This document shows, piece by piece, positions 1 through 9,438 of a stretch of DNA of 64,000 bases. The position numbers were made by a program, and so were the translations under genes. Where the stretch lies: positions 65,152 through 129,151 of the forward strand of contig CAMCVA010000006.1 of the NCBI GenBank assembly GCA_945879625.1, read 5' to 3'. Each line of letters begins with the position of its first letter. Position 1 is the stretch's first letter. Origin of the DNA: Flavobacterium psychrophilum (GTDB lineage: Bacteria > Bacteroidota > Bacteroidia > Flavobacteriales > Flavobacteriaceae). A model generated the notes under the pieces. That model ran no database searches and had not been told where the DNA came from. It saw nothing but the letters and a program-made list of their open reading frames with translations.

Positions 1-3000
1 CCATCCAGTAAAAGTTTTCCCTGATCGCTGCTCGATGATGTAATAATAGGTGCCGTCAGGTAATTCTTTTCCATCGCTTGATCTTCCGTCCCATTGGTCG
101 GTGTAATTTTTTTGTTCATACACCACCATTCCCCATCGATTAAATATTTGGAGGCGATCAACATCCAAATTTGTTAAATCAAAATTGTCATTGTCCCCAT
201 CATTATTTGCAGAGACCCCTTTTGGAATGGTGCAAAAATCATTGGTAACCTCAAATTGAGCGCTGTTATTACAATTAAATGCATTAGTTGCTACAGCTGT
301 ATAGATTCCCTGTCCAGCTATAACAATCGAATTTCCTTGTCCAATTACATTAGTATTAAAATACCAGTCAACCGTGTTTATATTTTGATTGTCTTGTACA
401 ATTTCCAATACATAATTTTGTCCATCACAACCTCCCGATATGGTAAATTGTGGTATTGAATTTACGGTAACGGCTAATGTTCTATTGAGCGCGCATTGTC
501 CATTTTCAGGGGTGAACGTATACACTGTTTCTCCAAGCAATGAATAATCAATTGTAGATGGATTCCAAGTGCCCGTAATAAAATTGTTTGACAATGTGGG
601 AAGCAATACTTGAATAGATGCTCCTTGACAGGCTGTTAAACTAGAACTAAAACTAAATGTTGGAGTTACTTCGGGCGTAATGCTTACCGAATAAGTAAAA
701 GCAGTTGCACATTGGTTGGCATCAGGTGTAAAGGTGTAGGTTCCGTTTGAGGTATCGTCAACTACAGCCGGATTCCAAGTTCCCAGAATTCCATTGGTTG
801 AAGTAGCTAGCAAACTGGGAGTTGTAGCGCCGGCACAAATAGTGAGATTATTTCCAAAACTAAATGTGGGTGTAATTTGTGGAGTTATAGTAACTGTAAA
901 TGTTTTAGTGTTAGCACATTGTCCTGAATTTGGTGTGAAAGTGTATGTTCCATTATTGGCATTATCAACAATTGCTGGCGACCATGTTCCTGTAATGGAA
1001 TTGCTTGAAGAAGTTGGTAAAGCAGGAACAATTCCACCCGAACAAATACTCAAAGTAGTTCCAAAACTAAAGGTTGGAATTATTTGTGGTGTTATTGTAA
1101 CGGTAAGAGTTGTAGCTGCAGTACATTGTGGACTATTGTCAATTAATGAAATATCATCTAACGAAAAATCATTTCCATTTGCTGCAAAGATTCTATCAAA
1201 AATCTCAATTTGAGCTGTCGTATTTGAACCTGAATTCCATTGGTAAGTATGTTGTGTTGTTTGACAATTGGTATTTGGCGCTAATGCAGTTCCAAGGGTA
1301 GTGCCATTGATTTTAACTTCAATTAATGCTTGATTTGGAGTAGCAATAGTTTGCAACCAATAACTAAAAGTATATGTTTTGTTTGGTAGTACAGGCACTG
1401 TTTGTCCCCAAACTTTATCATTTCCTGCGTTTGATGTAGAACCATCAACAACCATCATATTTCCTCCAGAAGGAGCATTACTTACACAAGGCTGAAAAAA
1501 TTGAAACCAAGAATTGGCAGCAGATACAATTCCATATGCTCGCTGAACTCCACTCTGTCCTGCATTTGCAATGAATTGATAATCTGAACTAAAGCTTGAA
1601 TTTCCTTGAGAAAAATCACCATTTACAATTAAATTGGGGCCAGACGAACCCGATGAATTTGGAGTAAAAGTATAGGTTCCGTTTGTGGTATTGTCAACAA
1701 CAGAAGGCGACCAAGTTCCTTGAATTCCATTGGTAGAAGTTGCAGGTAAGTTCGGCACAGCGCTGCCAGCGCAGATTGATAAGTTGTTTCCAAAACCAAA
1801 CGTTGGAATAACCCCAGGTGTAATGCTTACCGAATAAGTAAAAGCAGTTGCACATTGGTTGGCATCAGGGGTAAAGGTGTAGGTTCCAGATGCCGTATTG
1901 TTAACTACAGCAGGCGTCCAAGTACCTTGGATTCCGTTGGCCGAAGTAGCAGGCAAAGTTGGTACAGCAGCGTTTGCACAAATAGTGAGATTATTCCCAA
2001 AACTAAATGTGGGAGTGGTTTGAGGCGTTACGTTTACCGAGTAGCTAAAACCAGTTGCACATTGGTTGGCATCAGGGGTAAAGGTGTAGGTCCCAGATGC
2101 CGTATTGTTAACTAAAGCAGGATTCCAAGTTCCCAGGATTCCATTGGCAGAAGTTACAGGTAAGTTCAGCACAGCAGCACCAGCACAGATGGTTAAGTTG
2201 TTTCCAAAACTAAATGTGGGTGTGGTTTGAGGAGTTACAGTTACTGTAAATGTGGTTGTAGTAGCACATTGGCCAGCATCGGGAGTAAATGTATACACGG
2301 TTTCACCAAGTATTGAAAAATCAATTGTAGATGGATTCCAAGTTCCAACAATTGAATTGTTCGATAAAGTAGGCAACAAAACTTGTGCAGAAACATCTCC
2401 TTGACAAGCCGTTAAACTAGTTCCGAAACTAAATGTAGGAGTGATTAGCGGTGTTACAGTAACAGTAAATGTGAACGAAGCAGCACATTGACCTGCATCA
2501 GGAGTAAAAGTATAGGTTCCAGTATTGGAATTGTCTACGGTGTTTGGCGACCATGATCCTGTAAAGGAATTACTAGAAATAGTTGGTAAGGTTGGTACCG
2601 ACTCACCAGTACAAATTGTGAGGGTATTTCCAAAGCCAAAGGCTGGATTGACCAAAGGAATGTCATCATTTACAGTAACGCAGAATTCTTGCGTGCAATT
2701 GGTGTCCAAATCGGTTACGCTAACACAGTAGTTGCCAGCACACAAATTGATTGCTGTTGATGTAGTTTGTGCCAATGGGTCATTCCATAAATAGCTGTAA
2801 TTTCCAGAACCTTGCGTAATTGTTACAGTTGCAGTTCCATTACAACTAGTGGTTGTAGGGGTGTTGCAAACCGTATTTGGACTGGTGTTTGTATTTGCAG
2901 TTATAGCCAGATTAACTACTAAGGTTAGTGTTGTAGTATTTGCACATTGATTTGCAAGTGGAGTAAATGTATACACTGTGGTTGCCGTATTCGTAAATTC

Positions 3001-5391
3001 AGGCGACCAAACACCAGATATTCCATTGTTTGAAACAGCAGGAAACACAGTTGCGTCAATACTAGCGCCGTTACAAATTGGATTTGGTGTGCTAAACAAT
3101 GGAGTACTAATTGGATTTTGTAGGGTTACCATATCAGGAAGAATGGTAGTGCAATTGTTTATTTCTAGGGAAAAGTTTGAATAGGTTCCAATGCCTAAAT
3201 TGGGTATTACTATTAATCCTTCTTCATCTGACAAATAATTTATTGGCCCCACAGTTGTTGTACCAAACGTATATTGAATGGTGTAGGTTTCATTCGAAGT
3301 CAAACCTGCAAGGGTAATTGATCCATTTGCAACGCTACAAAGTGTTGGGTTGCTCCCCGTAACTTGCGGAAGTGGGATAATGCTAAAAAAGGCTTTGTAG
3401 TTGGTGCCTCCATTATTTAATAGGATGGTATCGTCGCACTGACTAGTTGAATTGAAGTCTCCCGAAATTTCGTAATACACTTCGAGGGTATAATCACCTG
3501 CCGGCACATTGGTTAAGTTAATAGGTGAATCACAGGAGGGCTGAGAAACACATTGCCATTTTTGTTGACCTGCCACACATGGTCCGCCTCCAACACTAAA
3601 TTCATTTGTTCCTGTGTTGCAATCGCTAAAGAATCCTAAATTTCTACCAGTAAAACTACCACCGGTTCCTGAATTTAAATAATAGCGGTAGTACAGGGTT
3701 GCTCCACACACGTTTGTATTTCCGTTTTTATAGGTTTTTACTTCTGATCCTCTCATTATCAAGGTGGAAGAATTTTGTAGGTGTACCCCAAAATTTTGAG
3801 CAAATGTATTTCCAGGTTCTTGGTTAATTAAATCAACTCCGGATCCAGTAGTATTGTAAAATTTTCCATCGCCAGGAGTAAAGCAATCATCTATCCATAC
3901 CGCCGAAGCGTAGGCACCAAAATCACAGTCGTTTATTGTAATCGTAAGTGTCGTATTTGTTGCACATTGCCCTGTGTTTGGGGCAAAAGTATAGGTAGTT
4001 GTAGCTGTGTTATTTAAGACAGGACTCCACGTTCCCTCAATTCCGTTATTTGAAGTAGTTGGTAAAGCATTAATAGTGGTTCCGCTACAAACCGGGCTAG
4101 AAGCATTAAAAATAGGGGTCACTATGGTAGAAATTTGTACATCAACTGTTCTAGTTTCTGTACAATTATTGGCATCTGTTATGGTTACGGTATAGGTTCC
4201 ATTGGCCAACAAACTCACGTTGGATATCGTTGGGTTTTGTGCTGTGCTGCTAAATCCATTTGGTCCACTCCACAACCAAGAAACGCCTTCTGAACAAGTT
4301 AAATTAAGGCTGCTGTTTTCGCAAACTGGACTGTTGCTTCCTACAGTTGGATTTAAATCACAATTTGAACAATCAAGCGATGCGCCAAGTGTTTCTATGT
4401 AGAATGGCGATACGGCTGAGCTTGTTCCATCGACAATAAAATAGTAATACTTTCCTGCAGTTAATCCGGATAAATTAAGCTGGTTGTTTTTTGTTGAGCC
4501 ATTGGTATATTGAGGAGTTGAATAAGTGTCATTCGTTACTAAAGTAGGACAGCCCCCGGCCAACACTGTGTTGTCATTATTTGTACAGGGGTTATCATCC
4601 GGACCTGCATCTATGCCCAAAATCTGAATGTTATTTGTGATTCCCGATATAGAAATACTAGCATTAGCTTCCGCTGCTCTAAACTTAAACCAAGCTGAAT
4701 TATTTTGTGCTGCGTTCCAACTACATCCCGTAGTATTTGGATTATACATATCAGAAGTTTGATTGGTAAATCCGTTGTTGGAGGCCACAATAATTTCGGC
4801 AGTTCCCAAACAGTATGGCGTTGCACAATTGTCATAGCTGTTAAGCGCTGTATAATCTTGAACAGTGTAGGGCGTTTTAAAAACTAAATCTATACTATTA
4901 AACCTGCCGCCGGTTGCAAAAGAGGTTTCTGTGATTGTAACGGTCCAAGTTCCATTCGGGTCTATACCGTTAAATGCCGTAAAATTATCTTGGGAGCGAT
5001 AATACCCCACACTAAAAGGCTCTGCTGTTCCACCATGTTCAAATAGTCTACGTAAATAGGAATTGTATCTAAATTTGGTATTGATTTGCTTAATTATAGA
5101 ATTCGGTAGGCCACCAACTGCCACCAAATCAATAGTGGTTGTCCCTTTGGTCAAGGTAATTCTATAGGTATTGTAATTTCGAGTGTTGGCATTGTCGCCC
5201 ATACTCAAATTCACTTGAACCAATTCAAAAATCCCTGAATTTAAATTTGAAACCCCAGAAACAGTAACTGTTTTGGTTAACGTTCCATTCCAAGAACCTG
5301 CAGCTTCGGAAATGGAATTTGAAAAAGTCTGTGCCGAAGAAAAAGTGATACAAAAAAGGAATATAAATAAAAGTAGAATGATTTTTTTCAT
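1..5391 (-). CDS. Giant secreted surface protein with T9SS type B sorting domain (3' end cut by window)
   Basis: The frame stays open from ATG at 5391 to base 1, at least 1797 codons with no stop, so only the last few codons lie outside. Residues 1-21 (MKKIILLLFIFLFCITFSSA-Q) are a signal peptide. Residues about 22-150 look like a proprotein-convertase P-domain (PNGTWTVTI motif). Then come many Ig-like/PKD-like repeats of about 75-80 residues (pattern PTFSFG..L..C......LP..S.NGI.GTW.P..V.N...GTYTFTP...QCA), interrupted by a jelly-roll, carbohydrate-binding-like module at about 1130-1655. The end (VDRLQIFNRWGMVVYE ... DGTYYYII) is the gliding motility-associated C-terminal domain (CHU_C, type B), which directs export through the T9SS and cell-surface attachment. 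It is likely an adhesin-like or polymer-binding protein; the ligand is unknown. T9SS genes (gldKLMN) lie in the same window. Confidence 0.9.
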   Translation of the reverse strand, partial: MKKIILLLFIFLFCITFSSAQTFSNSISEAAGSWNGTLTKTVTVSGVSNLNSGIFELVQVNLSMGDNANTRNYNTYRITLTKGTTTIDLVAVGGLPNSIIKQINTKFRYNSYLRRLFEHGGTAEPFSVGYYRSQDNFTAFNGIDPNGTWTVTITETSFATGGRFNSIDLVFKTPYTVQDYTALNSYDNCATPYCLGTAEIIVASNNGFTNQTSDMYNPNTTGCSWNAAQNNSAWFKFRAAEANASISISGITNNIQILGIDAGPDDNPCTNNDNTVLAGGCPTLVTNDTYSTPQYTNGSTKNNQLNLSGLTAGKYYYFIVDGTSSAVSPFYIETLGASLDCSNCDLNPTVGSNSPVCENSSLNLTCSEGVSWLWSGPNGFSSTAQNPTISNVSLLANGTYTVTITDANNCTETRTVDVQISTIVTPIFNASSPVCSGTTINALPTTSNNGIEGTWSPVLNNTATTTYTFAPNTGQCATNTTLTITINDCDFGAYASAVWIDDCFTPGDGKFYNTTGSGVDLINQEPGNTFAQNFGVHLQNSSTLIMRGSEVKTYKNGNTNVCGATLYYRYYLNSGTGGSFTGRNLGFFSDCNTGTNEFSVGGGPCVAGQQKWQCVSQPSCDSPINLTNVPAGDYTLEVYYEISGDFNSTSQCDDTILLNNGGTNYKAFFSIIPLPQVTGSNPTLCSVANGSITLAGLTSNETYTIQYTFGTTTVGPINYLSDEEGLIVIPNLGIGTYSNFSLEINNCTTILPDMVTLQNPISTPLFSTPNPICNGASIDATVFPAVSNNGISGVWSPEFTNTATTVYTFTPLANQCANTTTLTLVVNLAITANTNTSPNTVCNTPTTTSCNGTATVTITQGSGNYSYLWNDPLAQTTSTAINLCAGNYCVSVTDLDTNCTQEFCVTVNDDIPLVNPAFGFGNTLTICTGESVPTLPTISSNSFTGSWSPNTVDNSNTGTYTFTPDAGQCAASFTFTVTVTPLITPTFSFGTSLTACQGDVSAQVLLPTLSNNSIVGTWNPSTIDFSILGETVYTFTPDAGQCATTTTFTVTVTPQTTPTFSFGNNLTICAGAAVLNLPVTSANGILGTWNPALVNNTASGTYTFTPDANQCATGFSYSVNVTPQTTPTFSFGNNLTICANAAVPTLPATSANGIQGTWTPAVVNNTASGTYTFTPDANQCATAFTYSVSITPGVIPTFGFGNNLSICAGSAVPNLPATSTNGIQGTWSPSVVDNTTNGTYTFTPNSSGSSGPNLIVNGDFSQGNSSFSSDYQFIANAGQSGVQRAYGIVSAANSWFQFFQPCVSNAPSGGNMMVVDGSTSNAGNDKVWGQTVPVLPNKTYTFSYWLQTIATPNQALIEVKINGTTLGTALAPNTNCQTTQHTYQWNSGSNTTAQIEIFDRIFAANGNDFSLDDISLIDNSPQCTAATTLTVTITPQIIPTFSFGTTLSICSGGIVPALPTSSSNSITGTWSPAIVDNANNGTYTFTPNSGQCANTKTFTVTITPQITPTFSFGNNLTICAGATTPSLLATSTNGILGTWNPAVVDDTSNGTYTFTPDANQCATAFTYSVSITPEVTPTFSFSSSLTACQGASIQVLLPTLSNNFITGTWNPSTIDYSLLGETVYTFTPENGQCALNRTLAVTVNSIPQFTISGGCDGQNYVLEIVQDNQNINTVDWYFNTNVIGQGNSIVIAGQGIYTAVATNAFNCNNSAQFEVTNDFCTIPKGVSANNDGDNDNFDLTNLDVDRLQIFNRWGMVVYEQKNYTDQWDGRSSDGKELPDGTYYYIIEQRSGKTFTGW
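681..2660 (-). repeat. Tandem Ig-like coding repeats with near-identical DNA stretches
   Basis: Within the type B surface protein, successive repeat units are nearly identical at the DNA level. The stretch around GCAGTTGCACATTGGTTGGC followed by ATCAGG-G/T-GTAAAGGTGTAGG occurs at about 700-740, 1842-1882 and 2052-2091. Flanking copies from 2230 to 2660 are more diverged. This indicates recent duplication or gene conversion between units. Confidence 0.8.
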
Positions 5392-5722
5392 TTTGGTTTT
5401 ATTGATGATTAATCTGCGAATATAAAAAACTTAAGAAATTACTTTTGATTTCATAATCAATTTTAATATTATTTTTCTTTTATATGAATACAAAAAATGC
5501 AACACAACTAGTTAACCCTCAGTTTATTTATCTGTAATCGACAGGTGTAGCTTTTCGTTTTTTTATCAGGCCAATTTAACTAACATTCTATATATACCGG
5601 GCTCTTTCGTTGTTTTTAACAAATCTAAACTGGAAATTCCACATAATTTTCTTCTTATTAACTTTTTTTTATTTTAAAATAGGCTACTTTTGTTTAACAA
5701 AAATTAAATTAGATTAAACAAA
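5392..5722. promoter_or_regulatory. Divergent intergenic region with promoter for the photolyase operon
   Basis: This 331-bp AT-rich gap separates the minus-strand surface protein from the plus-strand operon and must hold both promoters. A perfect Bacteroidota -7 element TACTTTTG lies at 5685-5692 on the plus strand, about 30 bp before the ATG at 5723. Its -33 position carries only a T-run, not a clear TTG. I found no clear promoter box for the surface protein and no further gene here. Confidence 0.45.
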
Positions 5723-6028
5723 ATGAATCAGCCCATTTCGCCTGTTTCTCCTTCAGCTCCACTTACCGAAATTCAAATCGACCGCATTATCGAAATGGCT
5801 TGGGAAGACCGCACGCCGTTTGAGGCCATTCGTTTTCAATTTGGTTTAGCTGAAGCCGACGTGAAAGCGCTCATGAAAAAGGAACTCAAATTCAAAAGTT
5901 ACACCCTGTGGCGTGCCCGGGTAGAAAACTGCAAAACCAAACATGCTGCCAAACGATCAACTGATATCGACCGATTTAAATGTTCGCGTCAACGCGCTAT
6001 TTCGAGCAATAAAATTTCCAAACGCTAA
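5723..6028 (+). CDS. TIGR03643/DUF2805 family protein
   Basis: The 101-residue product matches the small basic TIGR03643 (DUF2805) family by its core (ITEIQIDRIIEMAWEDRTPFEAI-like, then GLAE.DVK.LMK..LK..S..LWR.RV). The N-terminal half looks like a helix-turn-helix and the C-terminal tail is rich in Lys, Arg and Ser, so nucleic-acid binding is plausible but unproven. Genes of this family are often found beside photolyase/cryptochrome genes in Bacteroidota and other bacteria, as here. It is the first gene of the operon; the next gene starts 3 bp after its stop. No biochemical function is established. Confidence 0.8.
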   Translation: MNQPISPVSPSAPLTEIQIDRIIEMAWEDRTPFEAIRFQFGLAEADVKALMKKELKFKSYTLWRARVENCKTKHAAKRSTDIDRFKCSRQRAISSNKISKR

Positions 6029-6031
6029 TTT

Positions 6032-6436
6032 ATGTCTACCAAAAAACCAGACAATGTGGTCTACACCGACGAGCAAGGTTACCACGCCAATATATTACCT
6101 TATTCTACCAATGTAGGAGCTCCGGCCATTCGCATCGATGATGTGGTATCTTGGAAAAGCCGCGGAATAACCAGCGTAAATAAAGAAATGACGGCCAAAT
6201 TTGACGAACTCAAACAGCAATATGAGTCCTTAATGCGCGAGTACGAATGCAATGAATTGGTTTACAATTCCAAGTTTTCATTTGAGCCCGTTGTGGGGGA
6301 AACCTATCATTTGTATCGTTCGGCTGATGGAACCAATTTTCTTTCGCTCATCTCGCCAGTCGAATGGAACAAAGAACACTTGGGTACATTCAAGCTCAAC
6401 AGCGACAAAAAATGGATTGAATTAAATCAGCTATAA
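6032..6436 (+). CDS. DUF2452 domain-containing protein
   Basis: The 134-residue soluble protein matches DUF2452: it starts with KKPDNVVY, has a central helical stretch (MTAKFDELKQQYESLMREY) and ends with a YHLY....G..FLSLISP.EW conserved block. It has no signal peptide or membrane segment. It sits 3 bp after the TIGR03643 gene and 10 bp before the flavin reductase gene, the usual neighbourhood of this family in light-related clusters. The function is unknown. The conserved core suggests a small regulatory or ligand-binding protein, but this is inference. Confidence 0.8.
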   Translation: MSTKKPDNVVYTDEQGYHANILPYSTNVGAPAIRIDDVVSWKSRGITSVNKEMTAKFDELKQQYESLMREYECNELVYNSKFSFEPVVGETYHLYRSADGTNFLSLISPVEWNKEHLGTFKLNSDKKWIELNQL

Positions 6437-6446
6437 GTATACATTT

Positions 6447-7091
6447 ATGTCACATTCTTTCACTTCGTCGGCCATTGCTGAAATGGATAAGCAATTTCGC
6501 GTTCACCTGATTAACTGTTTGGGCGGATTTAAAAGTGTGGTTTTGGTAGGCACTGCCGATGCGCAGCAGCATACCAATTTGGCTATTTTTAGTTCGGTTT
6601 TTCATATTGGTGCCAATCCGCCACTAATTGGCTTAGTTTTTCGTCCCACGCCACCCGAACGCAATACCTACAACAACATCTTAGAAACGGGTTTTTATAC
6701 CTTGAATCACCTCAACGAATCGATCCTTACCCAAGCGCATCAAACTTCGGCGCGTTATGACAAAGGAATTTCTGAGTTTGACGAAACGGGTTTAACGCCT
6801 GAGTTTAAATCTGATTTTCCTGCGCCTTTTGTGGCCGAAAGCCACATACAAATTGGTCTCGCCTTCAAAGAAAAAATTGACATTACCATCAATAATACAA
6901 CCCTTTTAATTGGCGAAATTGTGCAACTTTTTGTGCCCGAAAACGCAATACAGGCCGATGGCTTTCTCGATATAGAAAAAGCCAATACCCTTACCTGCTC
7001 CGGTTTGGACAGCTACCACAAAACCGTACAATTGGATCGCTTGTCTTATGCCAAACCCGGTTTAGAAATTACCTCATTGCTTGGGCGTTGA
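6447..7091 (+). CDS. Flavin reductase family protein (FMN-binding split barrel)
   Basis: The 214-residue protein has the split-barrel flavin reductase fold: an N-terminal VVLVGTAD...[26 protein letters not shown] segment for FMN binding and a later [12 protein letters not shown] strand. Family members use NAD(P)H to reduce FMN or FAD, or bind FMN as a cofactor. Next to three flavin-dependent photolyases/cryptochromes, an attractive idea is that it supplies reduced flavin, but this is inference. Its stop TGA (7089-7091) overlaps the TTG start of the next gene, which indicates translational coupling. Confidence 0.82.
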   Translation: MSHSFTSSAIAEMDKQFRVHLINCLGGFKSVVLVGTADAQQHTNLAIFSSVFHIGANPPLIGLVFRPTPPERNTYNNILETGFYTLNHLNESILTQAHQTSARYDKGISEFDETGLTPEFKSDFPAPFVAESHIQIGLAFKEKIDITINNTTLLIGEIVQLFVPENAIQADGFLDIEKANTLTCSGLDSYHKTVQLDRLSYAKPGLEITSLLGR

Positions 7092-8578
7092 GTAAAAAAG
7101 CCCTAAATATTGTTTGGTTCAAGCGGGATTTGCGGTTTGCAGATCACGAGCCACTTTTCATGGCCCAACAAAGTGATCTCCCTGTTTTACTGCTTTATTT
7201 TTTTGAACCTTCCGTGATGAACTATGACGATGCCGATGTGCGTCATTGGCGATTCATTTACGAGTCCATTCAAAACATGCAACGTACATTGGAGCCAATC
7301 GGTGTAAAAATTTACACCTTTCACGCCGAAGTTTTACCTGTTTTTGAGGCATTGTCCGAACATTTTTTGATAAAAAACGTATTTTCTCATCAAGAAATTG
7401 GCAATAAAGTTACCTATGATCGGGATATAGAAATGGATACTTTTTTTAAAGTTAGAGGCATTTCATGGCAGCAGTCGCAATTGCATGGGGTGATTCGAAA
7501 ATTAGCTTCCCGAAAAAATTGGGACCAACGCTGGGAAGCAGTCATGCGTGCTACCCCTTTGCCGAATGCAGTTGATCAATTGACATTTCAAGCATTAAAC
7601 GCTGAATTATATGATGCCCTCAAAGGCGAGCCACTTGAAACAAGCATGACGAGCAGAAATCCCAATTTTCAGCAAGGCGGCGAATATTGGGCGTGGCGTT
7701 ACCTCGATAGTTTTGTAAAAGAACGGTATGTCAATTACAGCAAACACATTTCGAAGCCCAGTTTGAGTCGAACCTCTTGCAGCCGGATGTCGCCCTATTT
7801 GGCCTATGGCAACATTAGCATGCGCATGGTCTACCAATACACCAATCAATTTTATGAAACTTCCAAAAATAAACGAGCGATATTAAATTTTGTGTCGCGT
7901 TTGCATTGGCATTGCCATTTTATGCAAAAATTTGAAGACGAGTGCCGCATGGAATTTGAAAATGTGAACCGCGCCTATGACGTTTTGGTGAAACCCAAAA
8001 ATGAAACGTTCATTGCCGCCTGGCAGCAAGGTAAAACCGGTGTTCCCATTGTAGATGCCTGCATGCGTTGTGTGGTGCAAACGGGCTATTTGAATTTTAG
8101 AATGCGTGCGCTAGTGGTTTCTTTTTTTACGTTCAATTTGTGGCAAGATTGGCGCGAGTTGCATTTTTTGGCTCGCCAATTTCTCGATTACGAGCCCGGC
8201 ATTCATTACCCACAATTGCAGATGCAATCGGGGACTACGGGCATCAATACTATTCGCATTTACAATCCCGTTAAGAATTCTGAAGAACACGATCCGGAAG
8301 GAATTTTTATCAAAAAATGGTTACCCGAATTGAAAGATGTCCCCATCGAATTGCTGCACGAACCTTGGAAACTCAATGCTATCGAACAGCAGTTTTACAA
8401 CTGCGAATTGGGAAAAGATTATCCATTTCCTATTGTAGACATTGATGAAACCAGAAAAAAAGCCAGTGAGCTTGTTTGGAGTTTTCGCAAAAAAGATGAG
8501 GTAAAACAAGAAGGTATGCGCATTTTGAAAAAGCATGTTGGTAAATCAAATTTAAAAAGAAAAAAGAACGTAAAATAA
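7088..8578 (+). CDS. Cryptochrome/photolyase family protein, divergent clade
   Basis: The 496-residue protein has an N-terminal Rossmann-like photolyase domain ([17 protein letters not shown]) and a C-terminal FAD-binding helical domain ([44 protein letters not shown], then RIYNP....[15 protein letters not shown]). The start is TTG at 7088 in a 4-nt overlap with the flavin reductase stop. No ATG exists early enough to keep the first strand. The canonical W-x-W segment of CPD photolyases, which holds the FAD-proximal electron-transfer tryptophan, reads L377-Q-M379 here, so its photoreduction route must differ. It could repair DNA or act as a blue-light sensor; the sequence does not decide. Confidence 0.85.
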   Translation: MSKKALNIVWFKRDLRFADHEPLFMAQQSDLPVLLLYFFEPSVMNYDDADVRHWRFIYESIQNMQRTLEPIGVKIYTFHAEVLPVFEALSEHFLIKNVFSHQEIGNKVTYDRDIEMDTFFKVRGISWQQSQLHGVIRKLASRKNWDQRWEAVMRATPLPNAVDQLTFQALNAELYDALKGEPLETSMTSRNPNFQQGGEYWAWRYLDSFVKERYVNYSKHISKPSLSRTSCSRMSPYLAYGNISMRMVYQYTNQFYETSKNKRAILNFVSRLHWHCHFMQKFEDECRMEFENVNRAYDVLVKPKNETFIAAWQQGKTGVPIVDACMRCVVQTGYLNFRMRALVVSFFTFNLWQDWRELHFLARQFLDYEPGIHYPQLQMQSGTTGINTIRIYNPVKNSEEHDPEGIFIKKWLPELKDVPIELLHEPWKLNAIEQQFYNCELGKDYPFPIVDIDETRKKASELVWSFRKKDEVKQEGMRILKKHVGKSNLKRKKNVK

Positions 8579-9294
8579 TGGCCATATTTTTAAAAGCAGA
8601 TTGGAGAAACATCATTATGGTTAATTATGAAATTGACTCAAATTTGTTGTTGCCTTTTTTACCTAAAGGAGTTGAGCTCGATTTATACAAAGGTAAATCC
8701 TACATTAGTCTAGTCGGTTTTATGTTCAAAAACACCAAGCTATTCAATATTCCAATTCCGAAGTTTGGCACTTTTGAAGAAATAAATTTGCGCTTTTATG
8801 TTTGCAGAAAAGAGGGCAACCAAATAAAACGAGGTGTTGTTTTTATTAATGAAACCATACCTTATAAAATTGTGGCTTGGATTGCTAATGCTTTATACCA
8901 TGAAAATTATACTGTTGTTCCTACAAAACACAGTATAACTAATGATAAAATAAGCCAAAAAGTCACATTTCAATGGAAGGTAAACAAAAAGTGGAATAGT
9001 ATTTATGTTGAAAACAACATTCAATCCAATCAAATGGAGCCTCACTCGCTTGAAAAATTCATTTACGAACATTATTACGGATACACTAAAATAAGCAAAA
9101 ACAAAACGGAAGAATATCGTTTACAACATCCAATTTGGAAAACTCATGATGTAATTGACTACAAAATTGAATGTGATTTTGAGGCAATGTATGGAAAAAC
9201 ATTTTCGTGTTTAAACACAATAAAACCTGCGGCAGTATTGATAGCAGAGGGCTCATCTGTAGCTATAGACTGGGATAGAACTGTGCTAAATTAG
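8578..9294 (+). CDS. DUF2071 (YqjF-like) family protein
   Basis: The 238-residue protein matches DUF2071: FLKADWRNIIMVNYEIDSNLL at the start, then LPKGVELDLY.GK.YISLVGFMF and a central FEEINLRFYV motif. The family is thought to adopt an acetoacetate-decarboxylase-like barrel, but function is unknown. The ATG shares its A with the TAA stop of the cryptochrome gene (TAATG), so it is translationally coupled. The base composition is clearly more AT-rich than that of the flanking photolyase genes (long runs of A, many AAA and ATT codons), which hints at a later insertion into the operon. Confidence 0.8.
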   Translation: MAIFLKADWRNIIMVNYEIDSNLLLPFLPKGVELDLYKGKSYISLVGFMFKNTKLFNIPIPKFGTFEEINLRFYVCRKEGNQIKRGVVFINETIPYKIVAWIANALYHENYTVVPTKHSITNDKISQKVTFQWKVNKKWNSIYVENNIQSNQMEPHSLEKFIYEHYYGYTKISKNKTEEYRLQHPIWKTHDVIDYKIECDFEAMYGKTFSCLNTIKPAAVLIAEGSSVAIDWDRTVLN

Positions 9295-9297
9295 ATT

Positions 9298-9435
9298 ATG
9301 AAAGGAGTTAAGAAAGAAAATTTACCCACTAAGCTATGTCTGGTTTGTAATCGTCCTTATACTTGGCGCAAAAAATGGGAAAAAGTGTGGGACGAAGTAA
9401 AGTACTGCAGCGACAAATGCAGGAGTAAAAAATAA
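9298..9435 (+). CDS. DUF2256 domain zinc-finger-like small protein
   Basis: This short gene encodes 45 residues starting [14 protein letters not shown]. It has C-x2-C followed by a Trp/Lys-rich helix ([19 protein letters not shown]) and C-x3-C, a compact four-cysteine metal-binding pattern typical of DUF2256. It starts 3 bp after the DUF2071 stop and ends 3 bp before the Fe-S photolyase start, so it is part of the operon. DUF2256 proteins commonly neighbour photolyase/cryptochrome genes; no role is established. Zinc binding is inferred from the cysteines. It is short enough to be lost by standard length cut-offs. Confidence 0.85.
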   Translation: MKGVKKENLPTKLCLVCNRPYTWRKKWEKVWDEVKYCSDKCRSKK

Positions 9436-9438
9436 AGT

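Noticed and set aside
681..2660. Regularly spaced direct repeats that could be taken for a CRISPR array
   Set aside because: Units are about 230-240 bp, lie in frame inside one long coding sequence and encode Ig-like domains; spacing and content do not fit CRISPR.
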